Shown here: piece by piece, positions 7,752-17,205 of the stretch | How the letters are laid out: each line of letters begins with the position of its first letter | Position numbering within the stretch: the first letter of the stretch is position 1 | Source: Sulfitobacter sp. LCG007 | Lineage (GTDB): Bacteria; Pseudomonadota; Alphaproteobacteria; Rhodobacterales; Rhodobacteraceae | Length of the DNA stretch: 64,000 nt | Direction: 5' to 3' | Assembly: GCF_040801785.1 (NCBI RefSeq) | Contig: NZ_CP161805.1 | Location: 2,480,001 to 2,544,000 of the forward strand | Made by a program: the position numbers and the translations under genes | Notes under the pieces: model-generated | Seen by the model: only the letters and a program-made list of their open reading frames with translations | What the model was told of the DNA's origin: nothing | Databases searched by the model: none

Positions 7752-10679
7752 CTATTTGCCGTTGCGCAACCCCATGAGGGCCGCGGCGAATGGGTTGTCG
7801 GGATCGATGGGCTTCTCGGCTTTCGGAGGCTTCGCGTTGAAACTGCGCGGGCCTTCCTTGCCCTTGCCCTTTGCACTTTTGCGCTCATGATCACGTCCGC
7901 CAGCCTTCTTCCCGGGGCGCCCCTTCGACGCGCCGCGTTCGCCGCCGCGACGCGGCGTTTGCTGACGCTGCTGGCGACCCCAGGTAAATGTGTAGAAGAC
8001 TTCAGGCTCGGGCCCAGCAATCGCGGCATCGGGCGCATGGCCGATCGGCACGTCTTCGTCCGCCTGCGCGGGTACTTCCGGTTCTGCCTCAGCCTCGAGG
8101 GGCACCTGCTCGCCGATAGGCGCAACTCCGGCGTCCTCGATCTCTGACACCACGCCGCCAACATCCGCCGGTTGGGGTACGTCGGCCGGGTCGACGGATG
8201 TGCCCGGAGCCGCATCGTTCGTGTCCATGACAGGAACATCCGCCGCGGGCGTTTCCGCCTCGACAGCCGGCGCGTCACCCGCCACCACCGCTTCGACCGG
8301 GCGCACCTTCTCGCGTTCGCCGCGTTCGGCCCGATAGCCCAGCCCCTGCATCAGGTCGGCGAACTGTTCCAGCGTCATGCCCGTTATCGAAAGCATCTCC
8401 GGCTTCGCTTCGAACCCGCTGCGCGTGTTTTCATTGCGCAGCATGTCAGCCAACCGTTCGAGCATGTCGATGCGGATGGCCCGGCTTCCCGCGCTGCGGT
8501 AGCCGGCCATCGTGTCTGCACCTTCCGGTGCGCCGTGGTCGGCAGGAATGGTCACGAGCCCCGGCGGCGGCGATTCGGGAAACTCGCTCAGGCCTTTCGA
8601 TAGCGACCACAGAACCAGCCGCAGGCGCGTTGGCGCGGGCTTCAACAGAAGTGGCATGAAAATGGTGAACTGGCCGAAGCGAATGCCATGCTTGCGCAAG
8701 GCGCCTCGGGCATCCTGGTCCAGCGACTTGACCTCGTCCGCCACCTCGGCGCGCGGGATGATGCCCAGCGATTCCACCATGCGGAACGCAAAGCCGCGGG
8801 CGAGACCGCTCAGCGCCTCGTCGCGCGACAGGTTGAGCAACGGCTCGAACAGCGCCGCGATCTTGCGGTCGATGAAATGCTGGAGCCTGCGCTGGACCTT
8901 CTGCGTCACTTCCGGTCCGGCATTGTCGTCGACGAAGACATCGACCTGCGGCTTGAGCGGATCAGGACCGGCAACCAGCTTGCCCACAGCGGATTTGCCC
9001 CACATCAGGCCGCCCTGCTCGGTAAAGTCGATTTCGGTGTCGGGGGCGTTGTAGAAACGGTCGGCGCGGAGATGAAAATGGGGCGCCAGCGCCTGAAGCG
9101 CGGCGTTCCGAATGGTCTTGTCCTCGGCGACGTTGGAGCCCTTGTCCTGCGAGAATCTGAATCCGTCGAGCCGGCCAACGAACTGGCCCTCCACGGTCAC
9201 TTCACCGGATTCTGATACTTCGGCCACCATGGCTTCCTTCTGTCCCAGACGGCGCAGCAAGACGGATGTGCGCCGATCCACAAATCTCTGTGTCAGCCGC
9301 GCGTGAAGCGCATCCGACAACCTGTCTTCTACAGAACGCGTCTCTGCCCGCCAATGGCTTTCATCCCGCGTCCAGCCGTGCCGTTGCGCGACATACGTCC
9401 ATGTCCGAATGAACGCCAGACGCTTCGACAACGTGTCGATATCTCCGTCCGTCCTGTCGATCCTCCGGATCTGGCGGGCGAGCCAGTCATCCGGGATGGC
9501 GCCACCGTCATGGATATAGTGGAAGATAACCTCGAGCAGTGCGGAATGTTCCGATTGGCTGATCCCGCGGAAGTCCGGTATCCGGCAGACGTCCCAAAGC
9601 AATGCGACGGAGCGCGCATCGCCGCAGCGCGCGGCTATCTCGGGGATGGATCCCAGCGACTTCAGGGCAAGCAGGTCGTCGGCCTCACGCGCGCGGCCCA
9701 GCCACTCGCTTTCGTGCGACGTCTCCAGCGACATGATCAACCGCTCGATCGAGCCGAATTGCAGCGCGTGATTGCGCCACACGAGTTTCCTGAGCGGCGC
9801 GAACTGGTGATCCATGATCGCCCTCGCGACCTCGTCGGGGATCGGCGGCGCGTCTCCCGTGACGCCGAATGTCCCGCTTTTCGCGCCCCGGCCGGCACGC
9901 CCCGCTATCTGCGCCAGCTCGTTCGGGGCAAGCGGGCGCATCCGCCGGCCGTCGAACTTCGAGAGCGCGGAGAACGCGACATGTTCCACGTCAAGATTGA
10001 GCCCCATCCCGATGGCATCCGTCGCGACGAGGAAGTCGACCTCGCCCGCCTGATACATTTCGACCTGCGCGTTGCGCGTGCGCGGGCTGAGCGCGCCCAT
10101 GACCACGGCTGCGCCACCCTTCTGGCGCCGGATCAGCTCGGCGATGGCATAAACATTCTCGACGGAAAAGCCGACAATCGCAGATCGCCGAGGCATCCTG
10201 CTTATCTTTTTGGAACCAATATGTGTCAGCTGGGACATTCGTTCACGACGCATGAACTGTGCGCCCGGGACCAGTGCCGCGATCGCCCCGCGCATGGTGT
10301 CCGAGCCCAGAAGGAGCGTCTCGTGCAGCCCGCGCGCCCTTAGCAGCCGGTCGGTGAAGACGTGCCCCCTCTCGGGATCGGCGCACAGCTGGATTTCGTC
10401 GATCGCCAGGAAATCGCAGCCCATCGCCTCGGGCATCGCCTCGACGGTGCAGACCCAGTATTGCGTGCGCGGCGGGACGACACGTTCCTCCCCGGTCACA
10501 AGAGCCACGACGGAAGGGCCGCGAAGCGCCACGATGCGGTCATAGACCTCGCGCGCGAGCAATCGCAGGGGCAGCCCGATGATCCCCGTTCGATGCGCGA
10601 GCATTCGCTCGATCGCATATGTTGTCTTGCCGGTATTGGTGGGGCCAAGAACCGCCACGATCCGTGCATCACTCGTCAC
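7752..10679 (-). CDS. Suv3-like superfamily 2 RNA helicase
   Basis: A 975-residue helicase. Walker A is GPTNTGKTT at residues 12-20, followed by the Suv3-specific GLPLRLLAREVYDRI; the Walker B variant DEIQ is at 94-97 and motif VI QIAGRAGRG at 257-265. This is the alphaproteobacterial relative of mitochondrial Suv3, the ATP-driven RNA helicase that works with a 3' exonuclease in RNA decay. The C-terminal third is not conserved helicase: about residues 800-900 are acidic and Pro/Ala/Val-rich, and the last 75 residues are strongly basic (Lys/Arg/Gly), which may bind RNA. It is not the Lhr-type helicase that accompanies the ligase/exonuclease pair. The S4 gene follows without a gap. Confidence 0.9.
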   Translation of the reverse strand: MTSDARIVAVLGPTNTGKTTYAIERMLAHRTGIIGLPLRLLAREVYDRIVALRGPSVVALVTGEERVVPPRTQYWVCTVEAMPEAMGCDFLAIDEIQLCADPERGHVFTDRLLRARGLHETLLLGSDTMRGAIAALVPGAQFMRRERMSQLTHIGSKKISRMPRRSAIVGFSVENVYAIAELIRRQKGGAAVVMGALSPRTRNAQVEMYQAGEVDFLVATDAIGMGLNLDVEHVAFSALSKFDGRRMRPLAPNELAQIAGRAGRGAKSGTFGVTGDAPPIPDEVARAIMDHQFAPLRKLVWRNHALQFGSIERLIMSLETSHESEWLGRAREADDLLALKSLGSIPEIAARCGDARSVALLWDVCRIPDFRGISQSEHSALLEVIFHYIHDGGAIPDDWLARQIRRIDRTDGDIDTLSKRLAFIRTWTYVAQRHGWTRDESHWRAETRSVEDRLSDALHARLTQRFVDRRTSVLLRRLGQKEAMVAEVSESGEVTVEGQFVGRLDGFRFSQDKGSNVAEDKTIRNAALQALAPHFHLRADRFYNAPDTEIDFTEQGGLMWGKSAVGKLVAGPDPLKPQVDVFVDDNAGPEVTQKVQRRLQHFIDRKIAALFEPLLNLSRDEALSGLARGFAFRMVESLGIIPRAEVADEVKSLDQDARGALRKHGIRFGQFTIFMPLLLKPAPTRLRLVLWSLSKGLSEFPESPPPGLVTIPADHGAPEGADTMAGYRSAGSRAIRIDMLERLADMLRNENTRSGFEAKPEMLSITGMTLEQFADLMQGLGYRAERGEREKVRPVEAVVAGDAPAVEAETPAADVPVMDTNDAAPGTSVDPADVPQPADVGGVVSEIEDAGVAPIGEQVPLEAEAEPEVPAQADEDVPIGHAPDAAIAGPEPEVFYTFTWGRQQRQQTPRRGGERGASKGRPGKKAGGRDHERKSAKGKGKEGPRSFNAKPPKAEKPIDPDNPFAAALMGLRNGK

Positions 10680-10746
10680 GCCTGCTGCCCCTGTCTGACT
10701 GTTTTCTTGCCGAACTTCCCGGCGCCGCCCGCGTGTCGCGACGTTT

Positions 10747-11304
10747 CTAGAGGGAACGCCCGATCCCCTTGCGCTTCAGTGCCTCCAACGCGGTCTTGGC
10801 GTTCTCGTGTTGCGGATTCAAGGCGAGAACCTGCTGAAAGGCCTGTTCCGCCCGGCGCAGGTCTCCGATTTCCTCGAAGATCACCCCAAGACCGAACATG
10901 GCGTCGAACTGATCGGGATTGAGAACCAGCGTGCGCTGAAGGTCGTCCAGTGCCGGTCCGTAGAGATCCGCCTGGAAATAGGCTGTCGCGCGGGCATGGA
11001 AACCTTCGGCGAAATCCGGCGCATGGTCGGTCAGGGCCGTCAGATGCTCGATGGCCGCATCCGGATCCTCGGCCTCCAGCGCCTCGCGGCCGCGACTCAG
11101 CAACAGGTCCATCGCCGCCGAACCGGAGCGGGACCAGATGATATCGAGATCGCGCTCGATCCGCCGCGCTTCGAGCTCGCTCGCCCCCTGCAACTCGGCC
11201 AGAAGCTCCGAGGCCCGATCCTGAGCGAATGCCGGAGGGGAATTCAGGGCTAGCGCGAGAAGTGTCGCAACGGTACGTTTGAGGAAGAAGGAAGAGGTGC
11301 CCAT
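10747..11304 (-). CDS. Exported TPR-repeat protein
   Basis: A 185-residue protein with a signal peptide (MGTSSFFLKRTVATLLALAL, cleavage likely after AFA near residue 27). I chose the ATG at 11302-11304 because the in-frame ATG 16 codons upstream would put extra polar residues before the signal peptide. The mature part holds about four tetratricopeptide helices pairs; YFQADLYGPALDDLQRTLVL and ALNPQHENAKTALEALKRKG are clear TPR units. TPR proteins in the periplasm act as scaffolds; no partner is evident. It is divergent from the SCP2 gene, with 75 bases between the starts. Confidence 0.82.
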   Translation of the reverse strand: MGTSSFFLKRTVATLLALALNSPPAFAQDRASELLAELQGASELEARRIERDLDIIWSRSGSAAMDLLLSRGREALEAEDPDAAIEHLTALTDHAPDFAEGFHARATAYFQADLYGPALDDLQRTLVLNPDQFDAMFGLGVIFEEIGDLRRAEQAFQQVLALNPQHENAKTALEALKRKGIGRSL

Positions 11305-11379
11305 AACACCGAATAATGTAACGATCCCCCGCGTCAAATCCAGAGTGTGCAAACAACTCTCTCAAAAAGGGCCCCTCAC

Positions 11380-11670
11380 ATGAGCGACATCGTCAGCGAA
11401 GCGGTACGGCTTCTGAACAAGAAACTTTCAGGATCCTCCTTCGGCGGAACCGCCAAGTTCGATATCGTCGGAGAAGGCTGCATCATCATGGACGAGGCGG
11501 GCGCGCGGGCGGACGACGCGCCGGCGGACGTGACGCTCACCGCGGATGCCGAGACGTTCGAGGCGATCCTGAACGGCGAAACCAACCCCACCAGCGCGTT
11601 CATGACCGGAAAGCTCAAGGTCGATGGAGACATGGGCCTGGCAATGAAGCTGGCGTCTTCGCTGGCCTGA
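11380..11670 (+). CDS. SCP2 sterol-carrier-domain protein
   Basis: A 96-residue single-domain protein matching the SCP2 fold, with the typical end NPTSAFMTGKLKVDGDMGLAMKL that lines the lipid-binding tunnel. Start chosen at ATG 11380 (MSDIVSEAVRLLNKKLSG), preceded by AAAAGGG at 11365-11371. Such small cytosolic proteins bind fatty acyl or other lipids. It overlaps the next gene, a lysophospholipase-like hydrolase, by one base (TGATG at 11668-11672), so coupled translation and a shared lipid role are likely. Confidence 0.88.
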   Translation: MSDIVSEAVRLLNKKLSGSSFGGTAKFDIVGEGCIIMDEAGARADDAPADVTLTADAETFEAILNGETNPTSAFMTGKLKVDGDMGLAMKLASSLA

Positions 11671-12620
11671 TGCGTCTGACGCCGGCCCCGCTTTTCATCG
11701 ACATATACCCGGGCCCCGCCAACGGCATGGCCCACTGGGTCGAGACGCAGGACGGCATGCGGATCCGGCTCGCCCACTGGCGCCCCGAGGCAGAGCCCCG
11801 CGGCACGGTGCTGCTGTTTCCGGGCCGGACGGAGTATGTCGAGAAATACGGCGTCACGGCCACGGCGCTGACCGAGCACGGACTGGCCGTGATCACCGCG
11901 GACTGGCGCGGCCAGGGGCTTGCCGACCGCCTGTTGCCCGATCCCAGGATCGGCCATGTCGAGCGCTTCCCGGACTACCAGAAGGATGTCGCGGCGATGA
12001 TGCAGGCCGCGCGCGAACTGAACCTGCCGAGGCCCTTCTATCTGATTGCACATTCCATGGGCGGCTGCATCGCGCTGCGCTCGCTCATGGAGGGCCTTGC
12101 CGTCCGCGCCGCGGTCTTCACCGCGCCGATGTGGGGCATAAGGCTGTCGTCGCACATCCGCCCTTTCGCATGGAGCATGGCGCATCTCATGCCCATGATC
12201 GGCCAGGGCAACCGAATGCCGCCAGGCACCCTGCCGGAACCCTATGTGCTGTCCGAACCCTTCGACACGAACATGCTGACAGGGGACGAAGAGATGTTTG
12301 ACATGATGCGCGACCAGTTGCGCGCGCATCCCGAGCTCGGCCTCGGCGGTCCGAGCTTCATCTGGCTGCGCGAAGCGCTCGAGGAGACCTCGCATCTGGC
12401 CCGCCGCCCGTCGCCCAATGTGCCGGTGACCGTATTTCTGGGAAGCAATGAACGCATCGTGCACGTCGGGCGCATCCGTGAACGCATGGAGAACTGGAAG
12501 CAGGGCCGGCTCGAAATGATCGAGGGCGGCGAGCACGAGGTGATGATGGAGTCCTCCGCCGTCACGGGGCCGCTCTACGACCGCATCGCCGGGTTCTTCG
12601 AGGATTGCAGAAGCCGCTGA
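11670..12620 (+). CDS. Alpha/beta hydrolase, lysophospholipase (PldB-like)
   Basis: A 316-residue serine hydrolase. The nucleophile elbow is AHSMGG with Ser129; the oxyanion strand is TVLLFPGRTEYVEKYG near residues 46-61, and ADWRGQGLADR fits the cap-proximal loop of the PldB/monoglyceride-lipase group. The expected His is in the GGEHEVMMES segment near the C-terminus. No signal peptide is seen. It probably cleaves lysophospholipids or monoacylglycerols at the inner membrane. It starts inside the stop codon of the SCP2 gene, which supports a lipid-linked pair. Exact substrate is not shown by sequence. Confidence 0.87.
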   Translation: MRLTPAPLFIDIYPGPANGMAHWVETQDGMRIRLAHWRPEAEPRGTVLLFPGRTEYVEKYGVTATALTEHGLAVITADWRGQGLADRLLPDPRIGHVERFPDYQKDVAAMMQAARELNLPRPFYLIAHSMGGCIALRSLMEGLAVRAAVFTAPMWGIRLSSHIRPFAWSMAHLMPMIGQGNRMPPGTLPEPYVLSEPFDTNMLTGDEEMFDMMRDQLRAHPELGLGGPSFIWLREALEETSHLARRPSPNVPVTVFLGSNERIVHVGRIRERMENWKQGRLEMIEGGEHEVMMESSAVTGPLYDRIAGFFEDCRSR

Positions 12621-12675
12621 GCCGCTGGCGCGGGTGCGGCTGGGCAACCCGGCCGGCGCACCTAGATTGGCAGAT

Positions 12676-13671
12676 ATGCTGAGCTTCACCGACCGGGGCA
12701 TCTACTGCGATGCCGGAGATTTCTACATCGACCCCTGGCGCCCGGTGGAACGGGCGGTGATCACCCATGGCCATTCGGATCACGCGCGCCCGGGCCACAC
12801 GCATTACCTGGCGACCCACGCCGCGCTGCCGGTGATCCGGCACCGGCTGGGCGAGATCTCGGCCGAGGGCATCGCCTTCGGGGAAAGGCGGCGCATCGGC
12901 GATGCGACGGTGTCCTTCCATCCCGCGGGACATGTGCCGGGCTCGGCGCAGATCCGGGTCGAGGTCGCCGGCGTGGTCTGGGTCGCGTCAGGCGATTACA
13001 AGGTCGAACCGGACGGACTGTCCGAACCCTTCGAGCCGGTCGTCTGCCAGCATTTCATCACCGAATCGACCTTCGGCCTGCCCGTCTTCCGCTGGCGCCC
13101 GCAGGCGGAGACGGCAGCGCAGATCAATGCCTGGTGGCAGCATTGCGCGGCGCAGGGGAAGACCGCGATGCTCGGGGCCTATTCGCTTGGCAAGGCCCAG
13201 CGTCTGATGGCGATGCTGGATCCCTCCATCGGCCCGATTCTCACGCACGGGGCGGTGGAGAACACCAATGCTGTGATGCGCGGTCAGGGCATCAGGCTGC
13301 CGGACACGACCCTGGTGACGCCGGACACGAAGGCGAAGGACCATCCCGGCGCTCTCGTGCTCGCCCCACCCTCTGCGCTTGGATCGGCCTGGTCGCGCCG
13401 GTTCGGACCGCAGGAAAGCGCGTTCGCGAGCGGGTGGATGCAGCTGCGCGGCATTCGCCGCCGTCGGGCCGGAGACCGGGGCTTTGTGGTGTCAGACCAT
13501 GCCGACTGGCCCGGCCTGATCGACGCGATCAAGATGACTGGCGCAGAAAACATATATGTCACTCATGGTTACACGGATATATTCGCGCGATACCTGAGTG
13601 AAAACGGCTGGAAGGCCGGCGTCGTGCGCACCGAATACGAGGGCGAGCAGCTGGACCGGGAAGAAGCCTGA
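12676..13671 (+). CDS. Ligase-associated DNA exonuclease (metallo-beta-lactamase/beta-CASP)
   Basis: A 331-residue nuclease. The metal-binding signature ITHGHSDHARPGH gives H31, H33, D35 and H36; later ligands are in FHPAGHVPGSAQI and FVVSDHADWPGL. This is the mRNA-3'-end-processing-factor-like exonuclease that is regularly encoded with the bacterial ATP-dependent ligase of the next gene in DNA damage modules. ATG 12676 is used, since an in-frame ATG 14 codons upstream overlaps poorly conserved sequence. The stop overlaps the ligase start (TGATG at 13669-13673). The helicase and phosphoesterase that complete this module elsewhere are not in the window. Confidence 0.93.
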   Translation: MLSFTDRGIYCDAGDFYIDPWRPVERAVITHGHSDHARPGHTHYLATHAALPVIRHRLGEISAEGIAFGERRRIGDATVSFHPAGHVPGSAQIRVEVAGVVWVASGDYKVEPDGLSEPFEPVVCQHFITESTFGLPVFRWRPQAETAAQINAWWQHCAAQGKTAMLGAYSLGKAQRLMAMLDPSIGPILTHGAVENTNAVMRGQGIRLPDTTLVTPDTKAKDHPGALVLAPPSALGSAWSRRFGPQESAFASGWMQLRGIRRRRAGDRGFVVSDHADWPGLIDAIKMTGAENIYVTHGYTDIFARYLSENGWKAGVVRTEYEGEQLDREEA

Positions 13672-15269
13672 TGCAGCGCTTTGCCAAGCTTTTCTCTGCC
13701 ATCGACCAGAGCACGAAGACGACCGTGAAGGTCGCGGCTCTGGCGGATTACTTCGCTGCAGCGCCCGAGGCGGACCGGATATGGACGATCGCCCTGTTCT
13801 CGGGGCGCAGGCCTCGGCGGGCGGTGACGACAACGCGGCTGCGCGAATGGGCCTCCGAACTGGCGGAGATGCCGCTCTGGCTGGTCGAGGAAAGCTACGC
13901 CATTGTCGGCGACCTCGCCGAAACCATCGCGCTGATCCTGCCCGAGCACACCGGCACCAGCGACGACGGGCTGGCCCACTGGATCGGCGCACTTCGCACG
14001 GTCTACGACCGGCCCGAGCCCGAGAAGAAGGCCTTTGTGCTAGATGCCTGGGCGCGGCTTGGCGGCACGGAACGGCTGGTCTTCAACAAGCTCATCACCG
14101 GGGGCTTCCGGGTCGGGGTGAGCCAGAAACTCATGACGCGCGCCCTCGCTCAAGCCACGGGTCGGGAAGAGGCAGAGCTTGCGCATCGGCTGATGGGAAA
14201 CTGGCAGCCGGACGGGACGTCCTGGCATGCGCTGATCGAGGCCGACGAGGCCGCCGCGGACGCCTCGCGGCCTTACCCTTTCTACCTTGCCTACGCGCTC
14301 GAGAGTGGGCCGGACCCGCTCGGCGATCCGGGCGACTGGCGCGCTGAATGGAAATGGGACGGCATCCGCGGTCAGCTGATCCTGCGCGACGGGCAGCATT
14401 TCGTCTGGTCGCGCGGGGAAGAGCTGATGACGGACCGCTTCCCGGAACTGGCTCGGGCGGCGGATTTCCTGCCGCCCGGCACCGTGATGGACGGAGAGCT
14501 GCTGGTCTGGCAGACGGGCGCCGAGTCCCCGGACAGCTTCAACGCGCTTCAGGCCAGGATCGGGCGCAAGACGGTCCCGAAGAAGCTGCTGGCCGATTCC
14601 CCCGTCGTCCTGCACGCCTATGATCTGCTCGAATGGCAGGGCGAGGACATCCGCCAGCGCCCCTTTGCCAAGCGCCGGGCACTGCTTGAGGCGGCAATTG
14701 CCCCGCTGCCCCCCGAGGCCCCTGTGCGCCTCTCACCGCAGCTTGAATTCAGCGACTGGGACGAGCTGGCCGCGCATCGTGCGGATGCCCGTGACGCGCA
14801 GGCCGAAGGGGTGATGCTGAAACGCGCGCAAAGCCCCTATCTGTCGGGACGCAAGAAGGGCGACTGGTGGAAATGGAAGCTCGATCCGCTGACGATCGAC
14901 GCGGTGATGATCTATGCCCAGTCGGGATCGGGCCGGCGCGCCAACCTCTTCACCGACTTCACCTTCGCAGTCTGGAACGGCAAGGATCTTGTCCCCTTCA
15001 CCAAGGCCTATTCCGGTCTCACGGATGTCGAATTCCGCGAAATCACCGCCTGGGTGCGCCGCAACACGCAGCAACGCTTCGGACCGGTGCGCCAGGTCAC
15101 GCCCGAGCATGTCTTCGAGATCGCCTTCGAGGGCATTCAGAAAAGCAGCAGGCACAAGTCGGGCGTCGCCCTGCGGTTTCCGCGCATGTTGCGCTGGCGC
15201 AAGGACAAGCCGCTCGACGAGGCAAATTCTTTAGACGACCTAAAGGACCTGCTGCGCATCTACGGCTGA
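13671..15269 (+). CDS. ATP-dependent DNA ligase of the damage-response module
   Basis: A 532-residue ligase. Residues 1 to about 200 are the helical DNA-binding domain, including the FNKLITGGFRVGVSQKLM element. The adenylation motif is EWKWDGIRGQL with Lys228 as the AMP-bearing residue; ARIGRKTVPKKLL, GVMLKRAQSPYLSG and WWKWKLDPL are further nucleotidyltransferase motifs, followed by an OB-fold C-terminal domain. It belongs to the bacterial family encoded with the beta-CASP exonuclease and linked to DNA cross-link or cisplatin response. It is distinct from the NAD-dependent replicative LigA. Translation is coupled to the exonuclease by a one-base overlap. Confidence 0.94.
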   Translation: MQRFAKLFSAIDQSTKTTVKVAALADYFAAAPEADRIWTIALFSGRRPRRAVTTTRLREWASELAEMPLWLVEESYAIVGDLAETIALILPEHTGTSDDGLAHWIGALRTVYDRPEPEKKAFVLDAWARLGGTERLVFNKLITGGFRVGVSQKLMTRALAQATGREEAELAHRLMGNWQPDGTSWHALIEADEAAADASRPYPFYLAYALESGPDPLGDPGDWRAEWKWDGIRGQLILRDGQHFVWSRGEELMTDRFPELARAADFLPPGTVMDGELLVWQTGAESPDSFNALQARIGRKTVPKKLLADSPVVLHAYDLLEWQGEDIRQRPFAKRRALLEAAIAPLPPEAPVRLSPQLEFSDWDELAAHRADARDAQAEGVMLKRAQSPYLSGRKKGDWWKWKLDPLTIDAVMIYAQSGSGRRANLFTDFTFAVWNGKDLVPFTKAYSGLTDVEFREITAWVRRNTQQRFGPVRQVTPEHVFEIAFEGIQKSSRHKSGVALRFPRMLRWRKDKPLDEANSLDDLKDLLRIYG

Positions 15270-15360
15270 GCATGGCAAGCGGCCCCCCACGGGGCATCGC
15301 GCCTTGTCCCACAGGCCTGCCGGGCTTAGGTAGGGGCAAATCGAAATCGAAAGGTCCGCG

Positions 15361-17181
15361 ATGTTCCAGCTTCCCTATCCCGTCCGTGACGCCAATGCCG
15401 CTTCCGGCAGCAAGGATCTGGGCGATCTGCCCGAATGGAACCTCGACGACCTCTACGCCGGGACCGACGCGCCCGAGCTGAAACGCGATCTGGACTGGCT
15501 GGAAGAGGCCTGCGCGAGTTTCGCGGCGGACTACGAGGGCAAGCTGGCGGGGCTGGATGCGGCGGGATTTCTCGACTGCGTCCTGCGCAACGAGAAGATC
15601 AGCGAAGTGGCAGGGCGGATCATGTCCTTTGCCGGGCTGCGCTACTACCAGCTGACCACCGACGCAGGCCGGGCCAAGTTCATGGGCGACCTGCAGGAAA
15701 AGATCACGAATTTCACAACCCCGCTGGTCTTCTTCACGCTCGAACTGAACCGTCTGCCCGACGATCACATGGACGCGCTTTACGCCCAGAGCGCGGAGCT
15801 CGCACGCTACAAGCCCGTCTTCGACCGCATCCGCAAGATGAAACCTTATCAGCTGTCCGACGAGATGGAGAAATTTCTCCACGATCTCGGTGTCGTGGGC
15901 GACGCCTGGGAACGGCTTTTCGATGAGACGATCGCAGGACTTTCTTTCGAGGTCGATGGCGAAGAGCTCAATATCGAGGGCACGTTGAACCTGCTGACCG
16001 AGCAGGAGCGCGAGAAGCGCGAGATGGCGGCCCGTGAACTCGCGGCGGTGTTCGCCGACAACATCAAGATCTTCGCCCGGGTCCACAACACGCAGGCCAA
16101 GGAGAAAGAGATCATCGACCGCTGGCGGGGTATGGAGACCGCCCAGACCGGACGACACCTGTCGAACGATGTCGAGCCAGAGGTCGTCGAGGCGCTGCGC
16201 AACGCGGTGGTTTCGGCCTATCCCAAACTGTCGCACCGCTATTACGAGTTGAAGCGCAAGTGGCTCGGGCTCGACCGGATGCAGGTGTGGGATCGCAATG
16301 CGCCGCTTCCGATGGAAGACAAACGCGTCGTGTCCTGGCCCGAGGCGGAAAAGACGGTCATGGACGCCTATAACGCCTTCGACCCGCGCATGGGCGAGAT
16401 CGCGGAACCCTTTTTCCGGAAGGGCTGGATCGACGCTGCGGTGAAGCCCGGCAAGGCGCCGGGCGCCTTCGCGCATCCCACCGTGACGACGGTGCACCCC
16501 TACGTGATGCTGAACTATCTCGGCAAACCGCGAGACGTGATGACGCTGGCGCACGAGCTGGGACATGGCGTGCACCAGGTGCTGGCCGCCGGTCAGGGCG
16601 AGATGCTGTCGTCGACGCCGCTCACGCTGGCAGAAACCGCAAGCGTCTTCGGCGAGATGCTGACCTTCCGCAAGATGCTGGACGGCGCGACTTCGAAAGC
16701 GCAGCGCAAGGTGATGCTGGCGGGCAAGGTCGAGGACATGATCAATACGGTCGTGCGCCAGATCGCCTTCTACGACTTCGAATGCAAGCTGCATGCCGCG
16801 CGCCGCGGGGGCGAGTTGACGCCGGAGGATATCAACGACCTCTGGATGTCGGTGCAGGCCGAAAGCCTTGGGCCCGCCTTCGACTTCATGGACGGCTACG
16901 AGACCTTCTGGGCCTATATCCCCCATTTCGTCCACTCGCCCTTCTACGTCTACGCCTATGCCTTCGGCGACGGGCTGGTGAACGCTCTCTACGCCGTATA
17001 CGCCGAGGGCGAGCCGGGCTTTCAGGACAAGTATTTCGAAATGCTGAAGGCGGGCGGTTCGAAGCACCACAAGGCGCTTCTGGCGCCCTTCGGTCTGGAC
17101 GCCTCGGACCCCGCGTTCTGGGACAAGGGCCTGTCGATGATCTCGGGCTTCATCGACGAGCTGGAGGCGATGGAGGACTGA
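15361..17181 (+). CDS. pepF: M3 family oligoendopeptidase F
   Basis: A 606-residue cytosolic zinc peptidase. The zinc motif is AHELGHGVHQ with H398, E399 and H402; the third ligand is expected in ETASVFGEM about 25 residues later. The C-terminal AYIPHFVHSPFYVYAYAFGD carries the His/Tyr residues that bind substrate in M3 enzymes. Length matches the PepF/M3B clan. It trims short peptides (roughly 7-17 residues). It stands alone between the ligase and convergent DUF4389 genes; about 90 bases of upstream DNA would hold its promoter. Confidence 0.93.
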   Translation: MFQLPYPVRDANAASGSKDLGDLPEWNLDDLYAGTDAPELKRDLDWLEEACASFAADYEGKLAGLDAAGFLDCVLRNEKISEVAGRIMSFAGLRYYQLTTDAGRAKFMGDLQEKITNFTTPLVFFTLELNRLPDDHMDALYAQSAELARYKPVFDRIRKMKPYQLSDEMEKFLHDLGVVGDAWERLFDETIAGLSFEVDGEELNIEGTLNLLTEQEREKREMAARELAAVFADNIKIFARVHNTQAKEKEIIDRWRGMETAQTGRHLSNDVEPEVVEALRNAVVSAYPKLSHRYYELKRKWLGLDRMQVWDRNAPLPMEDKRVVSWPEAEKTVMDAYNAFDPRMGEIAEPFFRKGWIDAAVKPGKAPGAFAHPTVTTVHPYVMLNYLGKPRDVMTLAHELGHGVHQVLAAGQGEMLSSTPLTLAETASVFGEMLTFRKMLDGATSKAQRKVMLAGKVEDMINTVVRQIAFYDFECKLHAARRGGELTPEDINDLWMSVQAESLGPAFDFMDGYETFWAYIPHFVHSPFYVYAYAFGDGLVNALYAVYAEGEPGFQDKYFEMLKAGGSKHHKALLAPFGLDASDPAFWDKGLSMISGFIDELEAMED

Positions 17182-17205
17182 CGCGCTGCAGGCAAGGACG
17201 GGGCC

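Noticed and set aside
7752-10679. Helicase considered as the ligase-associated Lhr-type helicase
   Set aside because: Motifs (GPTNTGKTT, DEIQ, QIAGRAGRG, GLPLRLLAREVY) are those of Suv3, and it is on the other strand and not coupled to the ligase pair.
12621-12675. Search for a LexA box before the exonuclease/ligase genes
   Set aside because: No GTTC-N7-GTTC or GAAC-N7-GAAC is present in this stretch.
15097-17070. A 657-codon minus-strand frame opposite pepF
   Set aside because: The plus strand shows a full PepF with HELGH zinc motif; the opposite frame has no recognisable fold.
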